NCBI GenBank assembly: GCA_910586275.1
Contig: CAJUIM010000012.1
Location: 1 to 42,122, forward strand
Direction of reading: 5' to 3'
From: an uncultured Lachnospiraceae bacterium
Lineage (GTDB): Bacteria > Bacillota > Clostridia > Lachnospirales > Lachnospiraceae
DNA length: 42,122 nt
Of the stretch, positions 9,515 to 17,543 are shown one piece after another (position 1 is the stretch's first letter; the number at the start of each line of letters is the position of its first letter). The notes beneath the pieces were generated by a model. That model ran no database searches. It worked only from the letters and a program-made list of their open reading frames with translations, and had not been told where the DNA came from. The translations under genes were made by a program, and so were the position numbers.

Positions 9515-10186
9515 CTATACTGTAAACTTATATCCTACGTTCCGTATTGTCTTTATCATTTTGCCGGATTCCCCCAATTTCTGCCTTAATGTTTTAATAT
9601 GCATATCCAAAGTTCTGGATTCACCCTCAAAATCGGTTCCCCATATTTTCTCCAAAATGGAATCCCTTGAGGCCACGATCCCTGCATGATCCATAAGAAG
9701 CTTCAGCAACCGGTATTCTTTATAAGTAAGTTCACAAGGCAGGCCGTCCACCGTCACCGAATGCCGCTCCTCATCCAGACAGATGCTGCCAATACACATC
9801 TGCTTATCAGTCATCCGGCCGCTCCTGCGCAACAGAGCCTTCACTCTCGAAATCAATTCCATCACCCCGAAAGGTTTTGTCATATAATCGTCCGCCCCCA
9901 TATCCAGTCCTTTTACCTTGTCAATCTCCGAAGTTTTGGCGGTCACCAGAATAATCGGAATCTGTCTGGTTGCCGCCTCTGCCCGCAGCCTGCGCACGAT
10001 TTCCAAGCCGTCCTCATCGGGCAGCATAAGATCCAGTAAAATAAGATCCGGGACTTTTCGGGACAGTTCCTTGTAAAATGCTTTCGCGCATTCCAGCCCA
10101 ATCACCTCATACCCCGTATTTTTCAAGGCATATGTCTCGATTTCTTTAATGTTTATGTCATCCTCCACCACATAAATAAGCGCCAT
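9515..10186 (-). CDS. OmpR/PhoB-family response regulator
   Basis: The 223-residue protein has an N-terminal receiver domain with acidic pocket EDD at 8-10, phospho-acceptor Asp52 in LILLDLMLP and a switch Lys in DDYMTKPFG. A C-terminal winged helix of the OmpR/PhoB type ends in TIRNVGYKFTV. The ATG at 10186 is chosen because AAAGGGGTGG precedes it and the receiver begins there. It is the partner of the downstream kinase. The cotransporter gene ends 102 bases upstream on the same strand, so the three may form one transcript. It is probably the phosphate-starvation regulator of this locus. Confidence 0.9.
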   Translation of the reverse strand: MALIYVVEDDINIKEIETYALKNTGYEVIGLECAKAFYKELSRKVPDLILLDLMLPDEDGLEIVRRLRAEAATRQIPIILVTAKTSEIDKVKGLDMGADDYMTKPFGVMELISRVKALLRRSGRMTDKQMCIGSICLDEERHSVTVDGLPCELTYKEYRLLKLLMDHAGIVASRDSILEKIWGTDFEGESRTLDMHIKTLRQKLGESGKMIKTIRNVGYKFTV

Positions 10187-10288
10187 TTCCGCCACCCCTT
10201 TCGCTGCCAATGACAAAATACCAAAGCAAAAATATTTTTTGACCTTGGCATCCTGTCATCATAGGAAACTGCCGCCTGCCCACGCATA

Positions 10289-12061
10289 CTACGGCAGTCT
10301 GTATTTTTCCCGAAACCCTTCCACAGCCTGCATGAATCCGATGTTCTCCGACCTTCTCAGCCTGCCCAGATACGCATGAGTGTCAAACCCGTCTTCCGCT
10401 ATCTCCAACAGGCTCACCGCTATATTGGAGCAATGGTCCGCCACCCGTTCATAGCTAGTAGTCACGTCGGCCAGAATAAATCCCATTTCTATAGTACAGC
10501 TTCCCTCCCGCAGCCTGCTAATATGCCTTTTCTTAATTTCCGCATTCAGATAATCAATGGTTTCTTCCAACGGCTCTATCTTTTTGGCCAGCTGCATATC
10601 CTCATTCTTAAAAACAAGCAGGGAACTTTCCATAATTTCTTTCACGGCCTCCGCAAATACCGCCAGTTCCTTTTCCGCCATGGATGAGAAAAAACATTGC
10701 CTGACATGCATTTTCCCTGCTGCCTCCTTTACATTCAGCGCATGGTCGGAAATTCTTTCGAAATCCCCTATATTATGAAGCAGGAACGATAAGGTATGGC
10801 TGTCTTTTTCCGACAGGTTCCTGCTGCTGAGCTTGACAAGATAAGAACCAAGTTCGTCTTCATACCGGTCTACTTTCTCCTCCAGCCTCACTACCTTTTC
10901 CGCCCCAGCACCGTCATAATGATTCATCAGGCCCATAGCCGTAAACAGAGCATCCCCGGCAAATTCTGCCATATCCATGGCTGCCGTCCGGCATTGCTCC
11001 AGGGCAAAGCCGGGAGTAGCAAGGAATCGCGGATCCAATATAGGGATTGTATCCTCTTCCCTATTCTGTATTTCGGCACTCCTCTCCTCATCCTTAATTG
11101 TCATCCATGCAAGTTTTTCCAACATCCTGGAAAACGGCAGAAGAAGAACGGTGGCAAACAGATTAAATGCCGTATGAACTGCCGCTATCCCTGCGGCATT
11201 TACCTTGTTTTCCAAAAAAGCAAACGGCAGCACGGCATGCAGGCCATAAAACAGAGCCATAAAAATAACAGTGCCGATTACGTTAAAATAAAGATGCACC
11301 AAAGCCGCCCGCTGCGCATTTTTGCTGGCTCCTATTCCCGAAAGCATGGCCGTGACGCATGTTCCGATATTCTGCCCCATTATGACCGGAATTGCGGTGC
11401 CGTATGAAAGGGAGCCGGTGGCACACAATGCCTGCAGGATTCCTACCGATGCGGACGAGGACTGAATCACCGCCGTCAATGCCGCACCGGCCAAAAGCCC
11501 CAGAATCGGATGGGAAAATGCAGTCAGTATTCCGGTAAATTCCGGCACGTCCGCCAAAGGCTTCACGGCTCCCGACATCGTATCCATGCCAAACATCAGC
11601 ACCGCAAAACCAATGAAAATATTTCCCATATCCCTGAGTCTTTCCCTTTTGACAAACATCAGAAGACCCACGCCCGTTACTGCAAGTACCGGAGAAAAGG
11701 AAGACGGCTTAAGCAGACGCACGAAGAAATTGCTGCTTTCTATTCCCGACAGGCTCAGAAGCCATGAAGTCACCGTAGTGCCCACATTGGCTCCCATAAT
11801 AATGCCTACAGCCTTGGACAATTTCATAATTCCCGAATTAACGAAACCCACCACCATTACCGTGGTAGCGGAGGAAGACTGAATCACTGCCGTCACGCCC
11901 GCGCCCAACAGCACCGCTCTCCATTTGTTGGAAGTCAGCTTCTCCAACACCTGTTCCAGCCTGCCTCCGGATGCCCTAGAAAGCCCGCCTCCCATCACGT
12001 CCATCCCATACAGGAACAAAGCCAGTCCGCCAACCATAGTAAGTATCCCAAAAAAATCCAT
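10289..12061 (-). CDS. Na/Pi cotransporter family protein with C-terminal PhoU-like domain
   Basis: The 590-residue protein joins a membrane part with two inverted Na/Pi-cotransporter repeats, shown by VIQSSSATTVMVVG near 60 and VIQSSSASVGILQ near 210, to a cytoplasmic all-helical PhoU-like region from about residue 350 to the end. Relatives import phosphate with sodium, and the PhoU part is thought to sense phosphate status. The ATG at 12061 is preceded by AGAGGGAAAG; a start ten codons upstream lacks this. It precedes a PhoB/PhoR-like pair, and three TTTAC(A/C) half-sites lie about 130 bases upstream of the start, both consistent with phosphate control. Confidence 0.9.
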   Translation of the reverse strand: MDFFGILTMVGGLALFLYGMDVMGGGLSRASGGRLEQVLEKLTSNKWRAVLLGAGVTAVIQSSSATTVMVVGFVNSGIMKLSKAVGIIMGANVGTTVTSWLLSLSGIESSNFFVRLLKPSSFSPVLAVTGVGLLMFVKRERLRDMGNIFIGFAVLMFGMDTMSGAVKPLADVPEFTGILTAFSHPILGLLAGAALTAVIQSSSASVGILQALCATGSLSYGTAIPVIMGQNIGTCVTAMLSGIGASKNAQRAALVHLYFNVIGTVIFMALFYGLHAVLPFAFLENKVNAAGIAAVHTAFNLFATVLLLPFSRMLEKLAWMTIKDEERSAEIQNREEDTIPILDPRFLATPGFALEQCRTAAMDMAEFAGDALFTAMGLMNHYDGAGAEKVVRLEEKVDRYEDELGSYLVKLSSRNLSEKDSHTLSFLLHNIGDFERISDHALNVKEAAGKMHVRQCFFSSMAEKELAVFAEAVKEIMESSLLVFKNEDMQLAKKIEPLEETIDYLNAEIKKRHISRLREGSCTIEMGFILADVTTSYERVADHCSNIAVSLLEIAEDGFDTHAYLGRLRRSENIGFMQAVEGFREKYRLP

Positions 12062-12124
12062 CTTTCCCTCTTTTCTGCATAGCTTCTGCACATGCCAGAT
12101 TTATCCATGCCTCTGCGGCAGCAT

Positions 12125-12166
12125 CTTTCTTTATTTATATTGCTGCTTTCTTTATTTATATTGTTG
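12125..12166. repeat. Two copies of a 21-base AT-rich direct repeat in the cotransporter leader
   Basis: The unit CTTTCTTTATTTATATTG followed by YTG occurs twice back to back, with one base different, and a partial third begins after it. It lies between the candidate PhoP box and the start codon of the Na/Pi cotransporter, so it would be part of the 5' leader. No function is visible. Confidence 0.8.
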
Positions 12167-12190
12167 CTTTTTTTCATTTTACAATACCTA

Positions 12191-12230
12191 TGTAAAATCA
12201 AAGGCATGCCTATGTAAAATTAAGGTAAAA
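12191..12230 (-). promoter_or_regulatory. Candidate PhoP box (TTTACA half-sites at 11-base phase)
   Basis: On the minus strand, TTTACC (12229-12224), TTTACA (12218-12213) and TTTACA (12196-12191) lie in direct repeat with starts 11 and 22 bases apart. Bacillus-type PhoP boxes are TTAACA-like repeats (TTHACA) with 11-base periodicity upstream of the -10. A TAAAAT at 12181-12176 could be the -10. The box precedes the Na/Pi cotransporter, which is followed by a PhoB/PhoR-like pair. One slot in the array is degenerate, so binding remains an inference. Confidence 0.5.
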
Positions 12231-12271
12231 TTTAAAAAATGCATCCGGCCCAAATTTTCTCAGCCGAATGC
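12231..12271 (-). terminator. Intrinsic terminator downstream of carbonic anhydrase
   Basis: Read on the minus strand, GCATTCGGC and GCCGGATGC form a nine-base stem with one mismatch around a 13-base loop, followed by ATTTTTTAAATTTT. It lies about 120 bases after the carbonic anhydrase stop, beyond the 14-base tandem repeats. The T-run abuts the candidate PhoP box of the next gene. Confidence 0.7.
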
Positions 12272-12354
12272 ATTTCTGTTTTTACATTTCTGTTCTTACA
12301 TTTCTGTTCTTGCGTTTCTGTTCTTACATTTCTGTTCTTGCATTTCTGTTCTTG
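12271..12354. repeat. Six tandem copies of a 14-base repeat
   Basis: The unit CATTTCTGTTCTTR is repeated six times without spacers; the copies differ at three positions (C/T, A/G and A/G). It lies in the 3' untranslated region of the carbonic anhydrase gene. The period is not a multiple of three and there are no spacers, so it is neither coding nor CRISPR-like. It looks like a minisatellite grown by slippage. Confidence 0.9.
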
Positions 12355-12389
12355 CATATCCCATATTTCTTACCGGTTGTCTTCACCTA

Positions 12390-12956
12390 CTATTCCATAA
12401 ATTCCACTTTCCCGCTGCCGATACGATACATCGCGCCGCAGACTTTCACTCCGTTTTCTTCTTCCTTCATTTTGAGGCTTTCTTTAATTACGGAAACGCT
12501 TCTTTCCACATTCAGGCAGCTTGCACGCCATTCATCCTTTTCCTCTCCGATTGCTTTGCAGATTTCATCGGTAATTGATTTTACGAAACCGCCTTGAGGA
12601 CCCTGAAGGGCTGCGCCTACGGCTCCGCAATGCTCATGCCCAAGAACAAGCACAAGTTTACATCCAAGATGATCGGCAGCATATTCAACACTTCCCAATT
12701 GATGATTATCCATCACATTTCCTGCCACACGGATCACAAACAATTCACCGATTCCTGCCGAAAAGATGCTTTCGGGAATCACTCTGGAATCCGAGCATGT
12801 TATTACAACCGCATAAGGACTCTGTCCATTGTCGCAAGTAAACTGACGAATCTCCGGAGATACGTCACCCGGATTCGTGGCAGCCGATATGTACCGTTCA
12901 TTTCCCTCCTTTAATTTTTTCAGTGCTTCTTCTGCAGATACATTTCCTTCGTGCAT
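12390..12956 (-). CDS. Beta-class carbonic anhydrase
   Basis: The 188-residue cytoplasmic enzyme interconverts CO2 and bicarbonate. Zinc ligands are visible as Cys54 in TCSDSRV, with the Asp56/Arg58 dyad, and His107 and Cys110 in GHEHCGA. Length is normal for small beta carbonic anhydrases. GGAGGAAGTT precedes the ATG at 12956, so I prefer it to the ATG four codons upstream. Upstream lies a complete palindromic element (13019-13205). The gene is transcribed alone toward its terminator at 12231. Confidence 0.93.
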   Translation of the reverse strand: MHEGNVSAEEALKKLKEGNERYISAATNPGDVSPEIRQFTCDNGQSPYAVVITCSDSRVIPESIFSAGIGELFVIRVAGNVMDNHQLGSVEYAADHLGCKLVLVLGHEHCGAVGAALQGPQGGFVKSITDEICKAIGEEKDEWRASCLNVERSVSVIKESLKMKEEENGVKVCGAMYRIGSGKVEFME

Positions 12957-13018
12957 AACTTCCTCCATTTCTGTCTCTCGACTCCTTGCAGATACGGCAG
13001 AGAAACCCGGATTCCTCC

Positions 13019-13205
13019 CAATGTCATTAGCTTAAGCCGCAACCCGCATCAGGAATAATGTTTTTAACTCGAACCTTCGAAAAACGCCGGCACTTAGGCA
13101 CTGTATTTTAGTGCCTTAGTACCGCTGCGTTTGCCGCAAAGCGAAAGCGCGTCCGAATAAAAACAGAATTCCTGACGCTGGCTGCGGCTTAAGTTAATGG
13201 CATTG
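13019..13205 (+). repeat. Palindromic intergenic element, type 1, complete copy
   Basis: This 187-base element starts CAATGTCATTAGCTTAAGCC and ends with the complementary GGCTTAAGTTAATGGCATTG. The arms of about 47 bases pair with seven mismatches, several of them G-U compatible. Inside is the shared core: AAAACGCCGGCACTTAG, a hairpin closed by GGCACTG-type bases, CTTAGTACCGCTGCGTTTG, then a GC-GAAA-GC mini-hairpin and GTCC. It lies between the divergent carbonic anhydrase and YerC-like genes, with no open frame of its own. The family is not recognised. Confidence 0.9.
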
Positions 13206-13330
13206 GAATTCTTCCCGGCTCTTCCCTTCACAAGGTATCTGTTCACTTTTTATCATTTTTATATGAAGTATACCATATTTACTGTAAATATTCATCCTTT
13301 TTAAATATTTTTTCACGGAAATCAAATGTC

Positions 13331-13359
13331 TTTACGAAACGCCCTCCATATGCTAAAAT
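13331..13359 (+). promoter_or_regulatory. Predicted sigma-70 type promoter of the YerC-like gene
   Basis: TTTACG at 13331-13336 and TAAAAT at 13354-13359 are separated by 17 bases. They lie 60 bases before the start codon at 13419, outside the palindromic element. Confidence 0.6.
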
Positions 13360-13418
13360 AGCTTTATGTTCAACGGTAAAGTTTTAACGCATAAAAGTGT
13401 ATGGAGGTATTGGGAACT

Positions 13419-13709
13419 ATGAATAAGAAAATAAGGACAGATGCCGTAGACCATTTGTTTGATGCGGTGCTATGCCTGAAAACAAAAGAAGAATGCTACA
13501 CGTTCTTCGAAGACCTATGTACAGTGAACGAGATTTTATCACTTTCACAGCGTTTTGAAGTAGCCTCTATGTTAAAAAATCATAAGACCTATTTGGAAAT
13601 AGCCGAGCACACAGGAGCTTCTACCGCAACCATCAGCAGAGTGAACCGTTCATTGAACTATGGGAACGACGGTTACGAAATGGTATTTCAGCGAATGAAT
13701 GCCGAGTAA
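13419..13709 (+). CDS. TrpR-like protein, YerC/YecD family
   Basis: The 96-residue protein matches the YerC/YecD group of the Trp-repressor superfamily, a small all-helical DNA-binding protein. The helix-turn-helix is in the segment TYLEIAEHTGASTATISRVNRSLNYG. Family function is not established; relatives are widespread in Firmicutes and need not bind tryptophan. An upstream in-frame ATG (13401) is part of the ribosome binding site ATGGAGG, so the start is placed at 13419. It stands alone. Confidence 0.88.
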   Translation: MNKKIRTDAVDHLFDAVLCLKTKEECYTFFEDLCTVNEILSLSQRFEVASMLKNHKTYLEIAEHTGASTATISRVNRSLNYGNDGYEMVFQRMNAE

Positions 13710-13888
13710 ACTGTGGCTCATATCCTCCGTCAGCCCTTTTCCGACATGTCCCGGAATGTGTCTGAGACTCAATCTGCCATCTGAAATACAATACATCATT
13801 TTAAATATCTCTTGGAAAATTTGCCTCAGATTCAGTCTGTGCCGCCCACCGCATCTCTTCATTTGGGGCAAATGTTCCATATATCGTG

Positions 13889-14290
13889 TCATATATTTTC
13901 AAACATTTCCTTCACATATCCGATAATTTCCTCTTCCTGTGTATTCCAAGGAAAACACTGTTCTTTTTCCTTTGCAAAATAGAACATAAGATGCATCATA
14001 GCTTTCATTTTATCACCTTCCGATGCATTCTTTATCTGAAGAAGCAGATATTCCCAATCGTTCCCTGCCCCAAACAGCAGATAATCTATGGAGACATGAA
14101 AATGCTGCCTGATTCGTGCCATTACATCTTTGGATATCCCATACTCGCCTCTTTCATAGGCTCTGACTGCGTTAGGATTCACGCCTAAGATTTCTGCCAT
14201 TTCTTCCTGCGTCAGCTTATTGGATTCCCTAATCTGCCGGATTCGCTTTCCAACCGCTTTATTATCAATCAATCCGTTATTACTGCCCAT
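13889..14290 (-). CDS. XRE-family helix-turn-helix regulator
   Basis: The 133-residue protein has an N-terminal Cro/C1-type HTH: KRIRQIRESNKLTQEEMAEILG, then NPNAVRAYERGE. The C-terminal half is a helical tail that probably mediates dimer formation. GGAGGG seven bases before ATG 14290 sets the start. It is transcribed away from a second XRE gene at 14479, sharing a 188-base control region. Such pairs often regulate each other; the target here is not visible. Confidence 0.88.
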   Translation of the reverse strand: MGSNNGLIDNKAVGKRIRQIRESNKLTQEEMAEILGVNPNAVRAYERGEYGISKDVMARIRQHFHVSIDYLLFGAGNDWEYLLLQIKNASEGDKMKAMMHLMFYFAKEKEQCFPWNTQEEEIIGYVKEMFENI

Positions 14291-14317
14291 TTTCAGCCCT
14301 CCATACATTTTTCTTTC

Positions 14318-14344
14318 ATTATATATGGATTAAAAATCTGTCAA
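14318..14344 (-). promoter_or_regulatory. Predicted promoter of the minus-strand XRE gene
   Basis: On the minus strand, a perfect TTGACA (14344-14339) and a perfect TATAAT (14323-14318) are separated by 15 bases. The spacing is shorter than the ideal 17, which may lower basal strength or leave room for regulation. Confidence 0.6.
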
Positions 14345-14435
14345 CAGGAAGTGTAACTGTATGCAACTACCAGTTATGCTGTCCAAAATATCTTTACACT
14401 ATTTTGTAGTAATGCCTTTTCATTTTATCGTTGTG

Positions 14436-14452
14436 TGTTATTATTAATAACA
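14436..14452. promoter_or_regulatory. Palindromic operator candidate between divergent XRE genes
   Basis: TGTTATTATTAATAACA is a perfect inverted repeat with eight-base arms and a single central base. It lies 26 bases before the start codon of the plus-strand XRE gene, where a Cro-like dimer could bind. Which of the two regulators binds is not known. Confidence 0.6.
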
Positions 14453-14478
14453 ACAATAATGTTTTTGGAGGAAACGTT

Positions 14479-14889
14479 ATGTCAGATATTTCGGAGCGTA
14501 TGAAAAAACTTAGACAGGAAAAACACTTAAAACAACAGGAAGTTGCTGATTTTTTAGGAATTTCCCAACAGTCATACTCACATTATGAGCAAGGGAAACG
14601 CGAACTTCCCCTTCGGCACGTTGCCAAAATCGCAGAACTTTATAATGTCAGCAGTGATTTCCTTCTTGGCACATCACCGAATTATTCCGGAATGTTTGAC
14701 TTTAATTCCTGTTTTGTGCCGGACGTATCGTTAAGGACAATGATACTGACCATTATGAGGCTGAATAAGCATGCGCGGCAGCAGCTTTTTCACTTCCTGC
14801 TGCACTTGGAAGCGGCACAGGATAAACCGGATCCCCCGCCGAAGCCGACACGGTACCAAACATACAATCCGGCAAAACGCCGAGAGTAA
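14479..14889 (+). CDS. XRE-family helix-turn-helix regulator
   Basis: The 136-residue protein starts with a Cro/C1-type HTH: ERMKKLRQEKHLKQQEVADFLG, followed by ISQQSYSHYEQGKRELP. The rest is helical with a basic, proline-rich tail. The start is fixed by TTTTTGGAGGAAACGTT before ATG 14479; a longer frame would translate the palindromic operator as poly-Asn. It is divergent from the other XRE gene and its stop lies 10 bases from the convergent 406-residue gene. Confidence 0.88.
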   Translation: MSDISERMKKLRQEKHLKQQEVADFLGISQQSYSHYEQGKRELPLRHVAKIAELYNVSSDFLLGTSPNYSGMFDFNSCFVPDVSLRTMILTIMRLNKHARQQLFHFLLHLEAAQDKPDPPPKPTRYQTYNPAKRRE

Positions 14890-14899
14890 TTTACCTCAT

Positions 14900-16120
14900 T
14901 CATACGGAATGCAATCCGGCCGCCTCCGCCGTATGCATTAAATATTTTTCCTTTAAGTCCTCAATATATTTACATAGATGGGCTATTACCAATACGCTCC
15001 AATACGACTTTGACGTCCAATTATCATTCAGCTTTAACAGATTCTGCACTTCTTCCTCTGTCAGATCCATCCCGCAGAACATCCGTGGACTGATATGGTA
15101 TTGAGCCATCACTCCCAGCACCAGACTGTCCATCCGCCCGGTTCCCTTTTTAAAAATCAATGCTTCCAGAGAAGAAGCCGTCCCATATTTCTCCATGAAT
15201 TTTTTCAGGAATTTTTTATTCTCCGCCGCGTCTTCTTCATCAGCCTTATAATAATTAACGCCATCGTTCCCTTCCCACATCTCGGCCTCTCCTTTTTCCA
15301 TAAAGTGCAAGAGCAGCAGCATCTCATAATCCGGGTAAATTTCCGTCTCATTATCCTGTGCAATCACCAATGCCAATGCCATCTCACTGATACAGTACAG
15401 CATACTATATTCTCCGGAATGGGCGGCAAACACCTTGGCCTTTATATCACTGCCCGACACCGTATTCTTTCCCTCCATCCATTTACGGAGATCCCCATAG
15501 CCCGCATAAATAATTTTCATAAGCAGCCGGTAAGAGGGACCGCCTTCCTCCTCCTTCCGCATTTTCTCCAGCAGACCGGCCAAAAGCCGGGCATCCCATA
15601 TCTCTTCTGCTTTTAAGCATTCTTCCAATGCCCAGCCGGCATACGGTGACTGTTCATAATATCGATAATAATCGTCCCCCTCCGGCATCTCCGCCCACAA
15701 TGCCTGACGGCATCTCCTGCTGCATATAATGCCATAAATCACAAATCCCGTAACATCTATTCTTTTCTTGATCCCATTCATCAACATAGGCAGTACATAC
15801 ATTTTATATGCAGGATCCTCCGTTTCCTTCAGTCCGTGCATAATTTTTTCCGAAAAAACTTCGTCAAACAGATACTCCAGCCCTTCCACCGTAAGCATAG
15901 AGCCACTTTTTCCGCAGTCTTCCTCCGAATACGCCCTGCCATAACCGTTTCCTCCGTCACTTACAAAATAGCCGCCTAATTTCTCACGGAATTCCTTCTC
16001 CTTCAGCCGTTCTGCAATCAGTCTAAGCACCTGCGCATCCTCCATACTCTGCCGCATAAATGCCGCCTTCCCATTCACAACTTCACAAATTCCTTCATAT
16101 ACAATCTTTCCTGTCCCCAT
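14900..16120 (-). CDS. Hypothetical protein, 406 residues
   Basis: I do not recognise this protein. It is soluble, rich in Glu, Lys, Met and Tyr, and mostly helical, with no signal peptide or clear membrane span. The middle (about 110-300) contains aromatic-rich segments such as DDYYRYYEQSPYAGWALEECL, and a Cys-Arg-Arg-Cys motif (CSRRC) lies near 133. It reads as an intact gene. The start at 16120 has AACAGGAGGAAAAGA upstream. It stands alone, convergent with the XRE gene. A role in phage or stress response is possible but unsupported. Confidence 0.65.
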   Translation of the reverse strand: MGTGKIVYEGICEVVNGKAAFMRQSMEDAQVLRLIAERLKEKEFREKLGGYFVSDGGNGYGRAYSEEDCGKSGSMLTVEGLEYLFDEVFSEKIMHGLKETEDPAYKMYVLPMLMNGIKKRIDVTGFVIYGIICSRRCRQALWAEMPEGDDYYRYYEQSPYAGWALEECLKAEEIWDARLLAGLLEKMRKEEEGGPSYRLLMKIIYAGYGDLRKWMEGKNTVSGSDIKAKVFAAHSGEYSMLYCISEMALALVIAQDNETEIYPDYEMLLLLHFMEKGEAEMWEGNDGVNYYKADEEDAAENKKFLKKFMEKYGTASSLEALIFKKGTGRMDSLVLGVMAQYHISPRMFCGMDLTEEEVQNLLKLNDNWTSKSYWSVLVIAHLCKYIEDLKEKYLMHTAEAAGLHSV

Positions 16121-16521
16121 TCTTTTCCTCCTGTTTTATCATTTTTATCCCTTGCGGTATCAAAACATATTGCAACGATTCATTCATTCCATTGGAAATA
16201 TAGGCGATAATGCCCTGCTGACCTGCCATGACATACCGCAGGCCTGACTATATCCGAAGTGTCCTCCGGACATTTTCCGTGCCAAGCCCACAGCAAAAGA
16301 ATTTCCAATATCTGTAAGATATTTGCATTGTAACACGATATGTGCAAAGATTCAATCTTTCCGGCACCGTTTCCCGTCCCTATCTTTTTCCGTCCGTAAA
16401 AATGCACAATACCATATCCTGTTCTTTCAAAAGAAAACAACCCATATTTTGTTATTCCGTTCCCGCTGACCATTTATGCGGCATATTGACTGAGGAAAAT
16501 TTTCTCTGTTTTTACCATACT
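16121..16521. other. Gene-free stretch of about 400 bases
   Basis: A 97-codon minus-strand frame (16180-16473) exists, but it has no ribosome binding site and no family-like segments, so I do not call it. No hairpin with a T-run, no tRNA and no copy of the palindromic element were seen. The stretch holds the upstream region of the 406-residue gene. Confidence 0.5.
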
Positions 16522-16791
16522 TCACTCCCGCTCCTGCAATACCACATGCACCATATCCCCGGCCTGTTTACCGATAGCGGCACGGATATCCTTCCGCAGC
16601 CCGATTATATGGTTCGGCGTGCCCATTCTGACCAAGCTTCCGTCATAAGGAACACCGTCAAATTCGGCATGTACCTTCACCCGTCCTTTTCCGAATTCCT
16701 TCCTGACATCATATGGAAAATCCACATATGCGCCGTCTATATCCGGCACTTTCCGTATTTCGGCATCAAATTCGTATTTCTTTTCATTCAT
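16522..16791 (-). CDS. DUF1905 domain protein
   Basis: The 89-residue protein fits the DUF1905 family: an N-terminal FDAEIRKVPDIDGAYVDFPYDVRKEFG, then a middle VHAEFDGVPYDGSLVRMG and a C-terminal VHVVLQERE. The fold is a small beta-barrel, and no enzymatic residue is known. The start at 16791 has GTGAGGACAAGTGAA upstream, nine bases from the ATG. It lies divergent from the repeat-rich leader of the KdpD-like gene. Confidence 0.85.
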   Translation of the reverse strand: MNEKKYEFDAEIRKVPDIDGAYVDFPYDVRKEFGKGRVKVHAEFDGVPYDGSLVRMGTPNHIIGLRKDIRAAIGKQAGDMVHVVLQERE

Positions 16792-16874
16792 TTCACTTGT
16801 CCTCACTTTCTGTTATTGTCATCCTTGCGGGAATATAGTGTTGGGCGGGCATGTTTTAATATTCGTGTTGGGCG

Positions 16875-17033
16875 GACGCGCCGGATCTTATGTAATTGCC
16901 CTAAGGACGCGCTTCCGCTCGGCGTCAAACGCAACGGTACTAAGTTCGAAATCTGCCTGCGGCAGATTTATACCTCACTAAGTACCGGCGTTTTCCGACG
17001 GTCCTTATGACAATTACATAAGACCCGACGCTG
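16875..17033 (-). repeat. Palindromic intergenic element, type 2, complete copy (minus orientation)
   Basis: The complementary arms, ATCTTATGTAATTG near 16884 and CAATTACATAAGAC near 17010, enclose a 100-base core at 16905-17004. Read on the minus strand the core is GGACCGTCGG, AAAACGCCGGTACTTAG, a perfect apical hairpin AAATCTGCC/GGCAGATTT, CTTAGTACCG, GCGTTTGACG, a GC-GGAA-GC mini-hairpin and GTCC. It differs from the core at 17573-17672 at about four positions, while the arms differ at many. Confidence 0.9.
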
Positions 17034-17543
17034 TTTGTCGGCACAGTTTAAAATAGATATGAAGATGCTTTCTGTCAAATGTCCATCTCAATTTTCAGAA
17101 ACTTAAAAACATATATGCCCCAAAATATATTTATTGCTAACTAAATAAAGCGACCGGAGACTACTCCAACTATATTTTAGTTAAAAACCTAACAAAATAA
17201 TAAATCCGCCAAAAATCTTACCTTACACCAACTCAAACCACACAAAGCAAAACCTATAATCCCTCCCCATACTATTTTCCCCCACCTAATTACATTTATC
17301 CGATGCGTCCGCCTCGCATACCCCCACCCATAACATACCCAATGCCGTACCTCTAAGCCCCATACAGCAAACACCCTTCACAAAACGTAAACTACCCCAT
17401 CTAAATTTTAGTTAAAAACCTAACAAAATAATGAATCCGCCAAAATTCTTACCTCATACCAGCATAAACCACACAAAATAAAACCCATAATACCGCCCCA
17501 TACCACTTTCCCCACCCCACCTAATTACATCTATACGAACACA

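Noticed and set aside
12271..12354. CRISPR-like array
   Set aside because: The 14-base units are directly joined without spacers, so it is a simple tandem repeat.
14431..14478. Longer N-terminus for the plus-strand XRE gene
   Set aside because: It would translate the palindromic operator as repeated Asn, and a strong ribosome binding site precedes the ATG at 14479.
16180..16473. 97-codon minus-strand frame
   Set aside because: No ribosome binding site, no family-like segments and unusual composition; likely a chance frame.
16342..17010. 222-codon plus-strand frame
   Set aside because: It runs through the antisense of the DUF1905 gene and into the palindromic element; a shadow frame.
17189..17374. 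61-codon minus-strand frame in the duplicated leader
   Set aside because: It lies entirely in the duplicated non-coding leader and has no ribosome binding site.
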